Part shown: piece after piece, positions 15,401-22,619 of the stretch
Position numbering within the stretch: position 1 is the first letter of the stretch
Layout: each line of letters opens with the position of its first letter
Assembly: GCA_910584525.1 (NCBI GenBank)
Contig: CAJUAT010000041.1
Location: 1 to 25,891, forward strand
Length of the DNA stretch: 25,891 bases
Direction of reading: 5' to 3'
Source: an uncultured Muribaculaceae bacterium
GTDB taxonomy: Bacteria; Bacteroidota; Bacteroidia; Bacteroidales; Muribaculaceae
Notes under the pieces: generated by a model
Database searches by the model: none
What the model was told of the DNA's origin: nothing
Seen by the model: only the letters and a program-made list of their open reading frames with translations
Translations under genes and position numbers: made by a program

Positions 15401-18400
15401 CTGCAATGCTCCGGCGATACCGGCGATGTATGTGCTCATGCCGTCGACGCTTCCCTGGAACACGCAGTTCTCTATACGTCCTGCCGCGAATCCGGAGATG
15501 GCTCCCGAGTTCGACCAGAAGGTCATCCTGCATCCCTTGCCCAGCGTGAGGTTCTTGATGGTACCCTTGGCGTTGAGGCGTCCTATGAAACCGGCGTACT
15601 GGGTGGAGCCTGACGACTGTGCCTTGCCCGTGGCGTCATACTTCACTTTGTTGATGACCACATTGTCGATCACATGTCCGGCGCCGTCGAAAGTGCCGGA
15701 GAACTCGTGGCCTGTCACGCCGTCGGCTGCTATGCCGCCGAAGCTTGTGTCGCCGGCGCAGTCAATGTCGTTCATCACCTTGAAGAAGACGCCCTCGAAG
15801 GTCATGTTGTACTGTTCGGTGGCTGCCTGTAGATTCTTGAGGTCGTTGATGTCCTTGATCTGGTATGGATCGGCTTCCGTACCGGAGCCGGCGAACATCT
15901 TCGACGGGATGGTGTTGATAATGGCCTGCTTGAGGTAGGGGAGACCATCCACGTAAGCGCAGAGGATGTCGCGGCCATATTCATTCTTGAGGATGGCGTT
16001 GGCGCCGTTGATGTCAAGTCCCTGGCCTGTGTTGCCGAGGCCGTCGGAACCCATGATGCTCCATCTCACATTGTTGGCGGTCGACATGGTGAAGTTGCTC
16101 TTGACCATTCTGGAAGTCTCGTCGCCTGTGAGGAATATGGGCGAGGCGGCTACCTGCATGGCGCCGTTGTCGGCCAGCGTCTTCAGCTGAGGATATAGCC
16201 CGGCGGTAAATTTCCATTTGTCGCCGAAGCCGGCGGGGCCTTCCGCGCCGGTCAGTGCAGCTGTGGTCAGATTCCCCTTGAAATTCGTGCTCGAATAGTC
16301 AAGGCCTACCAGCTGACGGTCGTAATACACATTGGTGAGGTATTTCTCATATGTCGATGTAATCTCGCTGTATATGGCGTTCTGGGCCTTGGGCGTGGTG
16401 TTGCTCACGATTACCTGGCAGGTGGAAAGGAAATTCTCTACCTTGGTATCCTTGTCCGACATGATGTAGCCGGTAAGAGCACCGACATATTTGGGATCTT
16501 TCGGAGCCATGAGTACGCCAGTCACAACGCAGTCGGAGATCTGGCCGCGCCAGAGGCTGCCTAAGAATCCGCCGGCTCTTCCGGAGGTGTAGGAGGTCGG
16601 ACCTGTCTGCGCATAGGTGGCATTTGTAGCCATGGTGGTGATGCAGAGGCATTCACGTACCTGTACTGGCGACTTGGCGGTGCTGCACAGTATGGAGCCT
16701 ATGAAACCGCCCGTGGTGCCTTCGCTTGTCCTGTCGGTGATGGCCACGGCGGCGATGCAGCGCTCAATCAGAGCCGGAGCCCCTTCCTGGCACCATGAGC
16801 CGTTGATGGTACCCGTGAGGCCGCCGGCGTTGGGATACATACTATTCTGGATGCCGAAGAATGTCATGGAACCCCGGGCCTGACAGTCGCGTATCGTGCC
16901 TGTGGCGCCGCCGCTGATGCCTCCCATATTGCCATAGCCCATCAAGGTTGATGTGCTCATACACCCTTCGATCACGCCTCGGTGGCCGCCCGCGATGCCC
17001 CCGCCGTTATACTTCGTGAAGAGCACCTGGTTCGAGGTCGACTCGCATTTGCTTATGAGTCCCTGGTTGTGGCCTACGACGGCTCCCGTGCCTATGCCTT
17101 CGCTAAGGAATGTGCACCGGTCAACGCGCAGGTTGCTGACGCTTCCCTGGGCGGATACCCAGCCGAACACGCCGATACCTCCGCGGTTGCCGCACTCGTA
17201 GTCGATGCCCGATATCGTATAGTTGCCTCCGTCAAAATGTCCGGCAAATGGTACGCCCGGCACTTCATTGGCGTTGTTGACATAGTCGGCGCTGGCGGTA
17301 ATCTTGCCGATAGGCGTGTAGTAATAGTTCTGGTTAGAGCAGTCGATGTTGCTCCCCAACTTATAGTAAACGCCTTCCTGGTTCTTCTTCTCCACATTTA
17401 CAAGCTGTGCCAGACCCATCAGCTCGGCATAGCTCTTGATGATGTAGGGCGATGTCTCCGTGCCGCCACCATCGAAATTGACGGGCTGTCTGGCCGGAAG
17501 AGAAAGCGACTGCGGGTCATTGAGAGTCAGCTTGGATTCCTTGAGCTTGAAGACGTATTTGCTTGGGTCGCTGCATGCCAGCACTCCCCAGTCGGGAAGC
17601 GAGATCTCGTTGGTGCCCGATATCTGAGTCTCCATCAGCACGTCGGGTTGCCCCGTGCCGCTTGCATTGAGGGCCATGCAGTCCACTTCCCCATATTGAG
17701 TCATGCCCATATACTGCGGTGCCACCTCTATGTGGCCTGTATAATCTATGTCCACAAATACAGGAGCTCCCGTGTTGCCGAAATTCTCTACCGTGAGACG
17801 GTTGGCATGTGTCTGCTTTACCAGTACAGGCCACTGGCGCGTCTTGCCGTCGGAGTAGTTGACGCCGCTCATCATGGCGTTGGCCTTCTCCATGCGGGTG
17901 TTGATATTTGCCTGTACCACCGACGCGTTTTGTCCCGATTCGTCTACCACAAATATACCCCACGACGGCAGCTCTATGCTTCCGTCGGCTTTAACCACGC
18001 CTTCTATCGGCTTGTTGGGGTAGAATTTCATGTTTACCACATCGAGCGGACAGCATAATGCGAGTACCGTCTGGCCTGACGAATTGCTTACCGGGCAATA
18101 TTTGCCGGCGGGTATCGTCAGCTTCGAGCCGTCGAGGGTGGCGTAGCAGTCGGTGAAGGGTACTCCGCTCATTGTCACCACATGCACATTCCCTTTGTCG
18201 GGTGCCGAGGATACTGCGAGCTGTGCCACATAGCGATACAGTTGCGCGCCGTTTTGGGTCAGGACGCTGTCGTATTCCAGATACCATCCTTCAAGTTGCT
18301 GAGGGGTTGCCGCGGCAGTAGCTCCGCTGATGCGAGGTGCCTTGTATGGCGCTGTGCCGATGCTCCATACCGGCGCGTCATCGCTAAGTTCCTTGGCGCT

Positions 18401-18625
18401 CAGGCCTTCTATGTGGTTCTCGTCGATAAGTTCTGCGGCTGCGCGTGTTGCCTGCCGTGCGGTCAGTGCATCTGCATGGCGTGGCTCTGCCGTCATTGTT
18501 GAAATCGGAGTTGCTTCCGGTGGCGGGGTTTTCTCTCTGATGGCTTGTATGGCAGCTGTCGCCGCCATCGCCATCAGGCTTGCCGAGATAATCCCAACTG
18601 CTGTTGTCTTAAATTTCATAGGCAT
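12434..18625 (-). CDS. Giant exported repeat protein with three GLUG-type solenoid modules; probable T9SS surface protein
   Basis: A 2063-residue protein with a signal peptide (about 1-28) and an N-terminal beta-rich region (60-380). It then has three modules that each open with GxGTExxPY-I-like text (384, 911, 1350), continue through ID/LDF strands and FxGxFDGxxHxI, and run into many short Gly-rich repeats of the GLUG style (GGIAG..., ...NC.N.G). Each closes with a YYD segment and YPxLK (about 811, 1256, 1920), followed by a small beta domain. The tail from REYYTPDGLRVQKPRPGQIV resembles the short T9SS-type C-terminal signals of Bacteroidales. Such solenoids are usual in surface adhesins; adhesion is inferred, not shown. 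The start is either Met1 (18625) or Met3 (18619). The gene has its own predicted promoter and follows the T9SS operon. Confidence 0.9.
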   Translation of the reverse strand: MPMKFKTTAVGIISASLMAMAATAAIQAIREKTPPPEATPISTMTAEPRHADALTARQATRAAAELIDENHIEGLSAKELSDDAPVWSIGTAPYKAPRISGATAAATPQQLEGWYLEYDSVLTQNGAQLYRYVAQLAVSSAPDKGNVHVVTMSGVPFTDCYATLDGSKLTIPAGKYCPVSNSSGQTVLALCCPLDVVNMKFYPNKPIEGVVKADGSIELPSWGIFVVDESGQNASVVQANINTRMEKANAMMSGVNYSDGKTRQWPVLVKQTHANRLTVENFGNTGAPVFVDIDYTGHIEVAPQYMGMTQYGEVDCMALNASGTGQPDVLMETQISGTNEISLPDWGVLACSDPSKYVFKLKESKLTLNDPQSLSLPARQPVNFDGGGTETSPYIIKSYAELMGLAQLVNVEKKNQEGVYYKLGSNIDCSNQNYYYTPIGKITASADYVNNANEVPGVPFAGHFDGGNYTISGIDYECGNRGGIGVFGWVSAQGSVSNLRVDRCTFLSEGIGTGAVVGHNQGLISKCESTSNQVLFTKYNGGGIAGGHRGVIEGCMSTSTLMGYGNMGGISGGATGTIRDCQARGSMTFFGIQNSMYPNAGGLTGTINGSWCQEGAPALIERCIAAVAITDRTSEGTTGGFIGSILCSTAKSPVQVRECLCITTMATNATYAQTGPTSYTSGRAGGFLGSLWRGQISDCVVTGVLMAPKDPKYVGALTGYIMSDKDTKVENFLSTCQVIVSNTTPKAQNAIYSEITSTYEKYLTNVYYDRQLVGLDYSSTNFKGNLTTAALTGAEGPAGFGDKWKFTAGLYPQLKTLADNGAMQVAASPIFLTGDETSRMVKSNFTMSTANNVRWSIMGSDGLGNTGQGLDINGANAILKNEYGRDILCAYVDGLPYLKQAIINTIPSKMFAGSGTEADPYQIKDINDLKNLQAATEQYNMTFEGVFFKVMNDIDCAGDTSFGGIAADGVTGHEFSGTFDGAGHVIDNVVINKVKYDATGKAQSSGSTQYAGFIGRLNAKGTIKNLTLGKGCRMTFWSNSGAISGFAAGRIENCVFQGSVDGMSTYIAGIAGALQSTGIVTGCRNDGTIRGGLNYVAGIVANNGNVVEYCLNNGTVIGDSINSYHKGGNANYIGGIVGNLASKTVKYCVNQGNIISSKAAGGIYGYSSTSPVVTGCINTGIVTSAPTADYGALGGGGTATSAKFTDNYYDGQTMPIGAIRRTTAEGCTALTTAQLCSTTLPAGLPTEAFDCAEGVYPVLKAHKDAASTTALRSMVITLPQGMTLADVTADAQLSSKATWSLLPGSADIYSIAGNTLKVGTPADKEIKIGTLTATIGDWSRSFTLKTVPPMFDGQGTAEVPYLIHNKAEWNRLAEIVNTQGVGYNGKYFRLTADLDFEGDTVFLQIGANGAAFGGIFNGDNHSILNLKVKHLPSMALFGTLSEGGAIRNLTLKGGEFSSPKSGAVTGFVSTSNGTVENCVNYNKMNAGPTTSASYAAGIAYTLLGKGQILNCRNYGEIDGKSGTSGGIVCIAERGSLVSGCRNEGKIAVNSTQVGGIAGKCSGTLRECENLTDLTAPKGSQIGGITGYTLDSCRLEKCTNRGNITMQGSTNKGGGLVGYANGFTYIYDSANHGAVKSTSTSTTGYIGGIAGQGVKLSMYRTSNYADVECANGQYTGGLAGTLEMSGSGNVGHVDSCFNYGSVKGGNKYIGGLYGRQSGDYETRNSGNHGSVTGTGAKAQSDNTAGIAGYAAGDFFNCYNAGDVTSKGILVSGFLSEGSGNIINDSFNIGTVTSTATNATATKPAAAGFWATGRSENLKNSYNAGAVSGKNFVSGFIGNFSTKVNISGCYAAAPVTVTDESGTAAPFLLSTPSGENSYADNYYDNTLCTATGGYAEAATGKSTKEMLDFAPNAAYQATPDCYPTLKSMAKCIPGNFAAAQLCFKTDEENLSNVLNDMTIGLLEGVVWTCSPEFKIENNKVVIVKSDAKGVQGWIQKQGGELSYRYNLVINVDTGIAGIEGSDIADREYYTPDGLRVQKPRPGQIVVVKTIYTDGKVTVQRVAYGR
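12851..14578 (-). repeat. Module 3 of the giant protein (residues about 1350-1925)
   Basis: This module opens with FDGQGTAEVPYLI and contains FGGIFNGDNHSI, then the longest run of GLUG-like repeats (GGIAGK..., GGITGY..., GGLVGY..., GGIAGQ..., GGLAGT...). It closes with DNYYDN and YPTLKSM. It is longer than modules 1 and 2 because it carries more GLUG units. Confidence 0.75.
14846..15895 (-). repeat. Module 2 of the giant protein (residues about 911-1260)
   Basis: This module opens with FAGSGTEADPYQI and contains FSGTFDGAGHVIDNVVI and GLUG-like units (AGIAGALQ..., AGIVANN..., GGIVGNL..., GGIYGYS...). It closes with DNYYDG and YPVLKAH. It is the shortest module, followed by a beta domain containing ATWSLLPG. 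Confidence 0.75.
16175..17476 (-). repeat. Module 1 of the giant protein (residues about 384-817)
   Basis: This module opens with FDGGGTETSPYII and contains FAGHFDGGNYTISGI and GLUG-like units (GAVVGHN..., GGIAGGH..., GGISGGA..., GGLTGTI..., GGFIGSI...). It closes with NVYYDR and YPQLKTL, then a beta domain with NNVRWSIMG. Its units are the most diverged of the three modules. Confidence 0.75.
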
Positions 18626-18646
18626 TGGTTTGAAAATCTATAATGT

Positions 18647-18667
18647 GCCGGATGTAGGTTATCCGGC
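18647..18667 (-). promoter_or_regulatory. Hairpin in the leader of the giant repeat-protein gene
   Basis: GCCGGAT (18647-18653) and ATCCGGC (18661-18667) form a perfect 7-bp stem with a 7-nt loop, 21 nt before the start codon at 18625. There is no following U-tract, so it is not a terminator. Its position suggests an effect on translation or message stability. Confidence 0.5.
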
Positions 18668-18680
18668 GAAAATTGCTATT

Positions 18681-18722
18681 GCTGTGTGCCGTTGTATATG
18701 CTGTGTTAGCCGTTGTATATGC
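18681..18722. repeat. Tandem repeat in the leader, two copies of GCTGTGT(TA)GCCGTTGTATAT
   Basis: The first copy is 18681-18699 (19 nt) and the second 18700-18720 (21 nt, with TA inserted). The core GCCGTTGTATATGC is identical in both (18688-18701 and 18709-18722) and the cores start exactly 21 bp apart, two helical turns. The repeat lies between the predicted promoter and the hairpin of the giant gene's leader. Confidence 0.75.
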
Positions 18723-18748
18723 AATGACTTTTCGGGGGTTAGCCGCCT

Positions 18749-18780
18749 TAAATTTACAAATTTTGGCGCAAAATTCCAAA
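18749..18780 (-). promoter_or_regulatory. Predicted promoter of the giant repeat-protein gene
   Basis: On the minus strand TTTG (plus 18777-18780) is followed after exactly 20 nt by TAAATTTA (plus 18749-18756), one mismatch from TAnnTTTG. Transcription would start near 18743, giving a leader of about 118 nt that contains the tandem repeat and the hairpin. It lies directly after the gldN terminator, as expected for a separate transcription unit. Confidence 0.5.
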
Positions 18781-18811
18781 ATTTAATGTAACATTCTAAG
18801 AATCAGGCTAT

Positions 18812-18855
18812 AAAAAGCCGGAAGTGAACACCCGTCAAGGGCATTCACTTCCGGT
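18812..18855 (-). terminator. Intrinsic terminator of the T9SS operon
   Basis: CCGGAAGTGAA (18818-18828) and TTCACTTCCGG (18844-18854) form a perfect 11-bp stem with a 15-nt loop. On the minus strand the stem is followed by C and TTTTT (plus 18816-18812). It lies about 45 nt beyond the gldN stop codon and is the strongest terminator in the window. Confidence 0.85.
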
Positions 18856-18860
18856 AAAGG

Positions 18861-18896
18861 TTTTCGAGGTTCTCGAGCTTCTCGAGATTTTCGGGA
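18861..18896. repeat. Four tandem 9-bp units (TTYTCGAGN) between gldN and its terminator
   Basis: The units are TTTTCGAGG, TTCTCGAGC, TTCTCGAGA and TTTTCGGGA. Two contain the self-complementary CTCGAG. The array fills the space between the gldN stop codon and the terminator hairpin. It has the same 9-bp period as the array at 2207-2260 but an unrelated sequence. Confidence 0.7.
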
Positions 18897-18899
18897 TGG

Positions 18900-20021
18900 T
18901 TATTTTCTGCGGCGTCTTACTGACCTTTCTGCGTTGGAGGCCGGGCCGTTGGAGGAAGAGCTTGGGGCCTTGTACTTTCGTGCGGTGCGTTTGCGTTTGG
19001 TGGTTTTTCGAGCCGGTTTGTCGGCGGTCTCGGCCTTGTCGGTCACGACGGTACGGTCAGGTATGGAGTCGCCGTTGGCTATGGCTTTGGCGGCGGCTTC
19101 GTCGCGTTCCTTCTGCGCGAGGTACTCCTCGCGGGTCGGCACCCACATGTCCTTGCCGTAATTCTTCAGACGGTTGTCGATGCTGTCCTGGGCACGCGCC
19201 ATGTCGTCGGGGTCCGGATACATCTGTGTCATCGACAGGTTGCGAAGGTTCTTCGTCTTGTATATGTCGCCGTTGTACATGCTCAGATTGAAGTAGTCGT
19301 CAAGACTGTACTGCGGCAGATTGTTGTCGTCGGTGATGAACACATACTGCTGGGCGAGCCATGGACGTATCTGGTCGTACTTCACCCAGAACATCGGGTA
19401 CTTGGCCTCGCCGCCGAAATCGCCGACGCGGTTCAGTACCGGACATATCGCCTCCACGCGGGTACGCATCCTGTTGGTGCGCCGGTCAAACTCCCATTTC
19501 TCTATGATGTAGAAATTGAGCACCTGGTTGGTGGGGACATCGGCCTCCTCGATATGAATGCCGGCGCCTTTGCGTCCGCCGTTGCCCTGCGTATAATAGA
19601 TGCCGAAGCGGTCGAGCATCTCCGCCACGTTGATCTTGTATTTGTCGGTGAAGACCTCGCGGCCGTCAAGATATTCGTAGGCGGGGATATCGCCGGCCAC
19701 CACCAGGTCGAGTATCGTGCGGAAGAGATTCTTCTTGCCGTCAATCACATCCTCGGGGAAATAGAGGGGAGCGTTCTCCGGCTTGTTGAGGTCAATCTGC
19801 CGGTAGATCTCGCGCATGTAGGAGAGGTCGGCCTCGTGCGGTTCCTTCACTGTATAGAAGTCCTGCATGCGGTCGGTCACGCCTACCTGATCGGTCTTTT
19901 TGGCATTGCGGTCCTTGGGGCTGCGACGGCGTACCCCGCCTCCCGTTTCAACCTGGGCTATGGCGCCTGCCGCTACCGCTCCCACTATGCCCGTCAATAT
20001 TATTTTGCGATATAATTTCAT
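18900..20021 (-). CDS. gldN: T9SS ring component GldN/PorN
   Basis: A periplasmic component of the type IX secretion system that with GldK forms the ring under the outer membrane. The 373 residues start with a signal peptide (1-22). A conserved core (about 50-300) includes YFPEDVIDGKKNLF, the KYKINVAEMLDRFG segment and an EKWEFDRRTNRMRTRVEAICP strand typical of GldN/PorN. The last 40 residues are a basic low-complexity tail with over a dozen Lys/Arg, ending SVRRRRK; I do not recall a tail like this as a standard family feature. Last gene of the operon, 22 nt after gldM, followed by a strong terminator. The identity is supported by content and by its position after gldM. Confidence 0.93.
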   Translation of the reverse strand: MKLYRKIILTGIVGAVAAGAIAQVETGGGVRRRSPKDRNAKKTDQVGVTDRMQDFYTVKEPHEADLSYMREIYRQIDLNKPENAPLYFPEDVIDGKKNLFRTILDLVVAGDIPAYEYLDGREVFTDKYKINVAEMLDRFGIYYTQGNGGRKGAGIHIEEADVPTNQVLNFYIIEKWEFDRRTNRMRTRVEAICPVLNRVGDFGGEAKYPMFWVKYDQIRPWLAQQYVFITDDNNLPQYSLDDYFNLSMYNGDIYKTKNLRNLSMTQMYPDPDDMARAQDSIDNRLKNYGKDMWVPTREEYLAQKERDEAAAKAIANGDSIPDRTVVTDKAETADKPARKTTKRKRTARKYKAPSSSSNGPASNAERSVRRRRK

Positions 20022-20043
20022 ACTTCTGTATATTGTGAGGAGA

Positions 20044-21621
20044 TTAGTTGAGACCTACTTCCATCGGGGAGATGTCACGAGTGATTCCATCGGGGCCTTT
20101 GGCCTTGATGTTGGAAATGAAGAATGATTTGCCCGGCTTGAGGCGCTTGAACTGCTCAATCTGACGGGCTGAGAACTGGCTGCCGTTCGACACTTCCGGA
20201 ATCACGTTGCCCATCTGGTCGATGAAGCCTGTGGTGAAGGAAACGATGCTGAACGATACGTTTATGATATCGTCGTCGAGCGCGGCGCCGAGGCCTGCGG
20301 CGCTCATGAGAGCCGCCTTGGATATACGGCGCGGAGTCCCTTTATAGTGCACGGTGTTTCCGTCGGCGCCGCGAATAGCGAGGTAAGCCGTCGGGTCGGG
20401 GAGCTTGCGCACTCTGAAGGTCATGGAGCTTACCGACTGCGAGCGACCTTCAAGCTGGGCGGTGACGGTTATCACCGCCTCGCTGCCCACCTTGCCGGGA
20501 TGTGCCGTCCATGTGTCGCCGTTGCGCGTGAGTGTGCCATTGGTCATCGTGGCGTTGATGGCGTTCATGGGCACGCCGGGCACCGATATCGATATCGGGT
20601 TGGCGATACCGGCATAGAGCACGTTCATCATTGTCGGCGATATCGTGGCCATTGGCTCTATCACCGTGTATTGCGACCGGAAGGGGCGTTTGTCGAGAGT
20701 GCCGTCGCCGCGCGCTACCTGTATGTAGCCCGAGAACTCATGGGTGCCCGTGGCTCCCGGCACGAACTCATAAAGCCCGTTGGGGTTGTTGAGCTTCGAA
20801 CCGTTGATGAATATGTCGGGGCGCTTGGTGGTGTCTATGGCCGCCAGCACTATGTTGGCGGAGTATTTGCCGCCGCGGATTATCATGTTGGAATTGGGAA
20901 TCACGTAAGCGTTGAGCTCGTTGACACGCACGTCGCCTATATCAACGCCGGTGATCAGGGCCGACAGAGCCTCCGACTCCGCCACGCGGATATCGTTCTG
21001 GAGCTTTGTGAGCATTGTCACGGCAGCCACGGCAGGCATGTTCTCGAACATGCGCTGTTCCCAGGGCAGGGGCACAAGCGAGCCGGGAGCCGGACTGTCC
21101 TTGGTCATGAGCATGCTGCGCACGGAATTGCGCTTCACCGTGTCGGGGATTATGCCGCACACGAAGGTGCTGTAGTCGCCCAGAGCTTTTCTGAGCTTGC
21201 CGCCCTCCTTGGTAGCCGGGTTGAGCATGGTAGCCGCCGCAGCCTCCAGGTCGTCGTTGTTGAGGAGGTTGCGGTAGTCGCCCTTCTCGCCGTCGGCCTT
21301 GCGCGCTATCTCCACCTTGTATGTCTCCATCATGTCGTAGAGGGCCTGCGACTTTTTGTGCAGCTCCATACCGCGGGCGTAGGCGTCGCCGGCCTTCGCC
21401 GGATTCTCCTCATACAGCCCCTGAAGATATGCGAACTGCACGTCGTTGCGTGCCGTCATGTTGACATTGGTGCGGTCGATGCCCTCCTGTACCTGGCTGA
21501 AACCGTTCAATACGTCGCTCGACACGTTGAGCGCCAGCATTGCCGTCAGCACTATGTACATAAGGTTTATCATCCGCTGGCGGGGTGACATCCTCGCCAC
21601 GTTGTTGCTGCCACCTGCCAT
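20044..21621 (-). CDS. gldM: T9SS motor component GldM/PorM
   Basis: An inner-membrane protein with one transmembrane helix and a long periplasmic part that couples the proton-driven GldL motor to the outer-membrane ring. Of 525 residues, SPRQRMINLMYIVLTAMLALNVSS (12-35) is the characteristic N-terminal membrane helix. The rest is an extended periplasmic shaft of helical (40-215) and beta domains (220-525), the length expected for GldM/PorM. The start at 21621 lies 6 nt after the gldL stop, so co-translation with gldL is likely. No missing part was noticed. Confidence 0.95.
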   Translation of the reverse strand: MAGGSNNVARMSPRQRMINLMYIVLTAMLALNVSSDVLNGFSQVQEGIDRTNVNMTARNDVQFAYLQGLYEENPAKAGDAYARGMELHKKSQALYDMMETYKVEIARKADGEKGDYRNLLNNDDLEAAAATMLNPATKEGGKLRKALGDYSTFVCGIIPDTVKRNSVRSMLMTKDSPAPGSLVPLPWEQRMFENMPAVAAVTMLTKLQNDIRVAESEALSALITGVDIGDVRVNELNAYVIPNSNMIIRGGKYSANIVLAAIDTTKRPDIFINGSKLNNPNGLYEFVPGATGTHEFSGYIQVARGDGTLDKRPFRSQYTVIEPMATISPTMMNVLYAGIANPISISVPGVPMNAINATMTNGTLTRNGDTWTAHPGKVGSEAVITVTAQLEGRSQSVSSMTFRVRKLPDPTAYLAIRGADGNTVHYKGTPRRISKAALMSAAGLGAALDDDIINVSFSIVSFTTGFIDQMGNVIPEVSNGSQFSARQIEQFKRLKPGKSFFISNIKAKGPDGITRDISPMEVGLN

Positions 21622-21627
21622 CTGCTA

Positions 21628-22569
21628 TCAGCCGTTCTGTTGGTTTGTTGACTCGTCGAAAGGATTCACGGCACGGCCGCCGCCTCCCATCATAGGATTC
21701 TGCATATTGATGGTCATGGCCGTGATCATCTTCTCGTATACCGAGTTGAGCTGCTTCATGTAGCGGGCCATCTTCTCTGTCTCCTCGCAATAGCGGCTCG
21801 ACTCGAGAGCCGACTTCTCGTACATGTCGCGGATATCCTTCAGTCCGCGGTTCACGCGGTCGATGCTCTCAAGCTGCGACGATATCGATTTCAGCTGTAT
21901 CTCGTAGATGGTGTTAAGCCCGGCAATGTTGCGGTTGAGGTCCTCCATCTGGCTTACGTAGCCGTTGGAGTTCTGCGATATGTTTTCCGAGTTTTCGGTT
22001 ATAGCCTTGTAGGAGTTGAGCAGAGTTGCGCTCACTTCGTTGAGGGCCTGAGTTGTCTCGTTGAGGCTCTTCATCTGTTCGGCGATACCTTGCATGCCCT
22101 CGAGGTAATCCTGCGAAGCCTGGGCTATGTCCTTGGCCTGGTCGAGCTGTCCGGCGGTCATCTCCGGGACGCCTGCCGCCGAGAGACTCACCACCGTGCC
22201 CGGCGTCATGCCCTCGCCCGTGATTTCTCCTTCGTAACCTGTACCGTTGGCTCCGGCTATTACCACGCCGCTGCCGCTGGTGAAGTCTGGCCGGTCCTCC
22301 GGGTTCTTGCTGTCGAGCACCGGAAAGACATCCTCCCATGCGTACTCCTTGGGAGGCCGGTCAAAGGCCGTGAGTATGAACATCGCTATCTCCGTACCCA
22401 TGCCTATGCACAGCAGAAGAGAGCCGCCGGGCAGGTGCAGGATCTTGAACAATGCTCCCCATATCACTATGGCCGCGCCTATAGAATAGGCGAAATTGAA
22501 GAACCGCTGTCCCTTCTCGCCATGGAGAAAGCGCTCTATGCCGTTGGCGTATTTTCTGATTTTTACCAT
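21628..22569 (-). CDS. gldL: T9SS motor component GldL/PorL
   Basis: The inner-membrane motor subunit that with GldM uses the proton-motive force to drive type IX secretion. Two transmembrane helices occupy about residues 24-42 and 50-68 (FAYSIGAAIVIWGALFKILH, then SLLLCIGMGTEIAMFILTAF). Lys42 and the membrane-buried Glu60 match the conserved charged residues known to be needed in GldL. After an acidic linker with a Gly/Ser-rich part (70-145), residues about 155-280 form a long cytoplasmic coiled coil, then a Gly/Asn-rich end. The length of 313 is in the usual range. It starts 50 nt after gldK, the widest gap in the operon. Confidence 0.95.
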   Translation of the reverse strand: MVKIRKYANGIERFLHGEKGQRFFNFAYSIGAAIVIWGALFKILHLPGGSLLLCIGMGTEIAMFILTAFDRPPKEYAWEDVFPVLDSKNPEDRPDFTSGSGVVIAGANGTGYEGEITGEGMTPGTVVSLSAAGVPEMTAGQLDQAKDIAQASQDYLEGMQGIAEQMKSLNETTQALNEVSATLLNSYKAITENSENISQNSNGYVSQMEDLNRNIAGLNTIYEIQLKSISSQLESIDRVNRGLKDIRDMYEKSALESSRYCEETEKMARYMKQLNSVYEKMITAMTINMQNPMMGGGGRAVNPFDESTNQQNG

Positions 22570-22619
22570 TTGTCGTTATGTTGTAGGCCGCGAGGGCATT
22601 CACCGGTTAAGGCCGTCGG

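Noticed and set aside
20347..21588. Open frame of about 410 codons on the plus strand opposite gldM
   Set aside because: Its His/Arg/Gly-rich composition is typical of an antisense shadow of a GC-rich gene. gldM itself is unmistakable.
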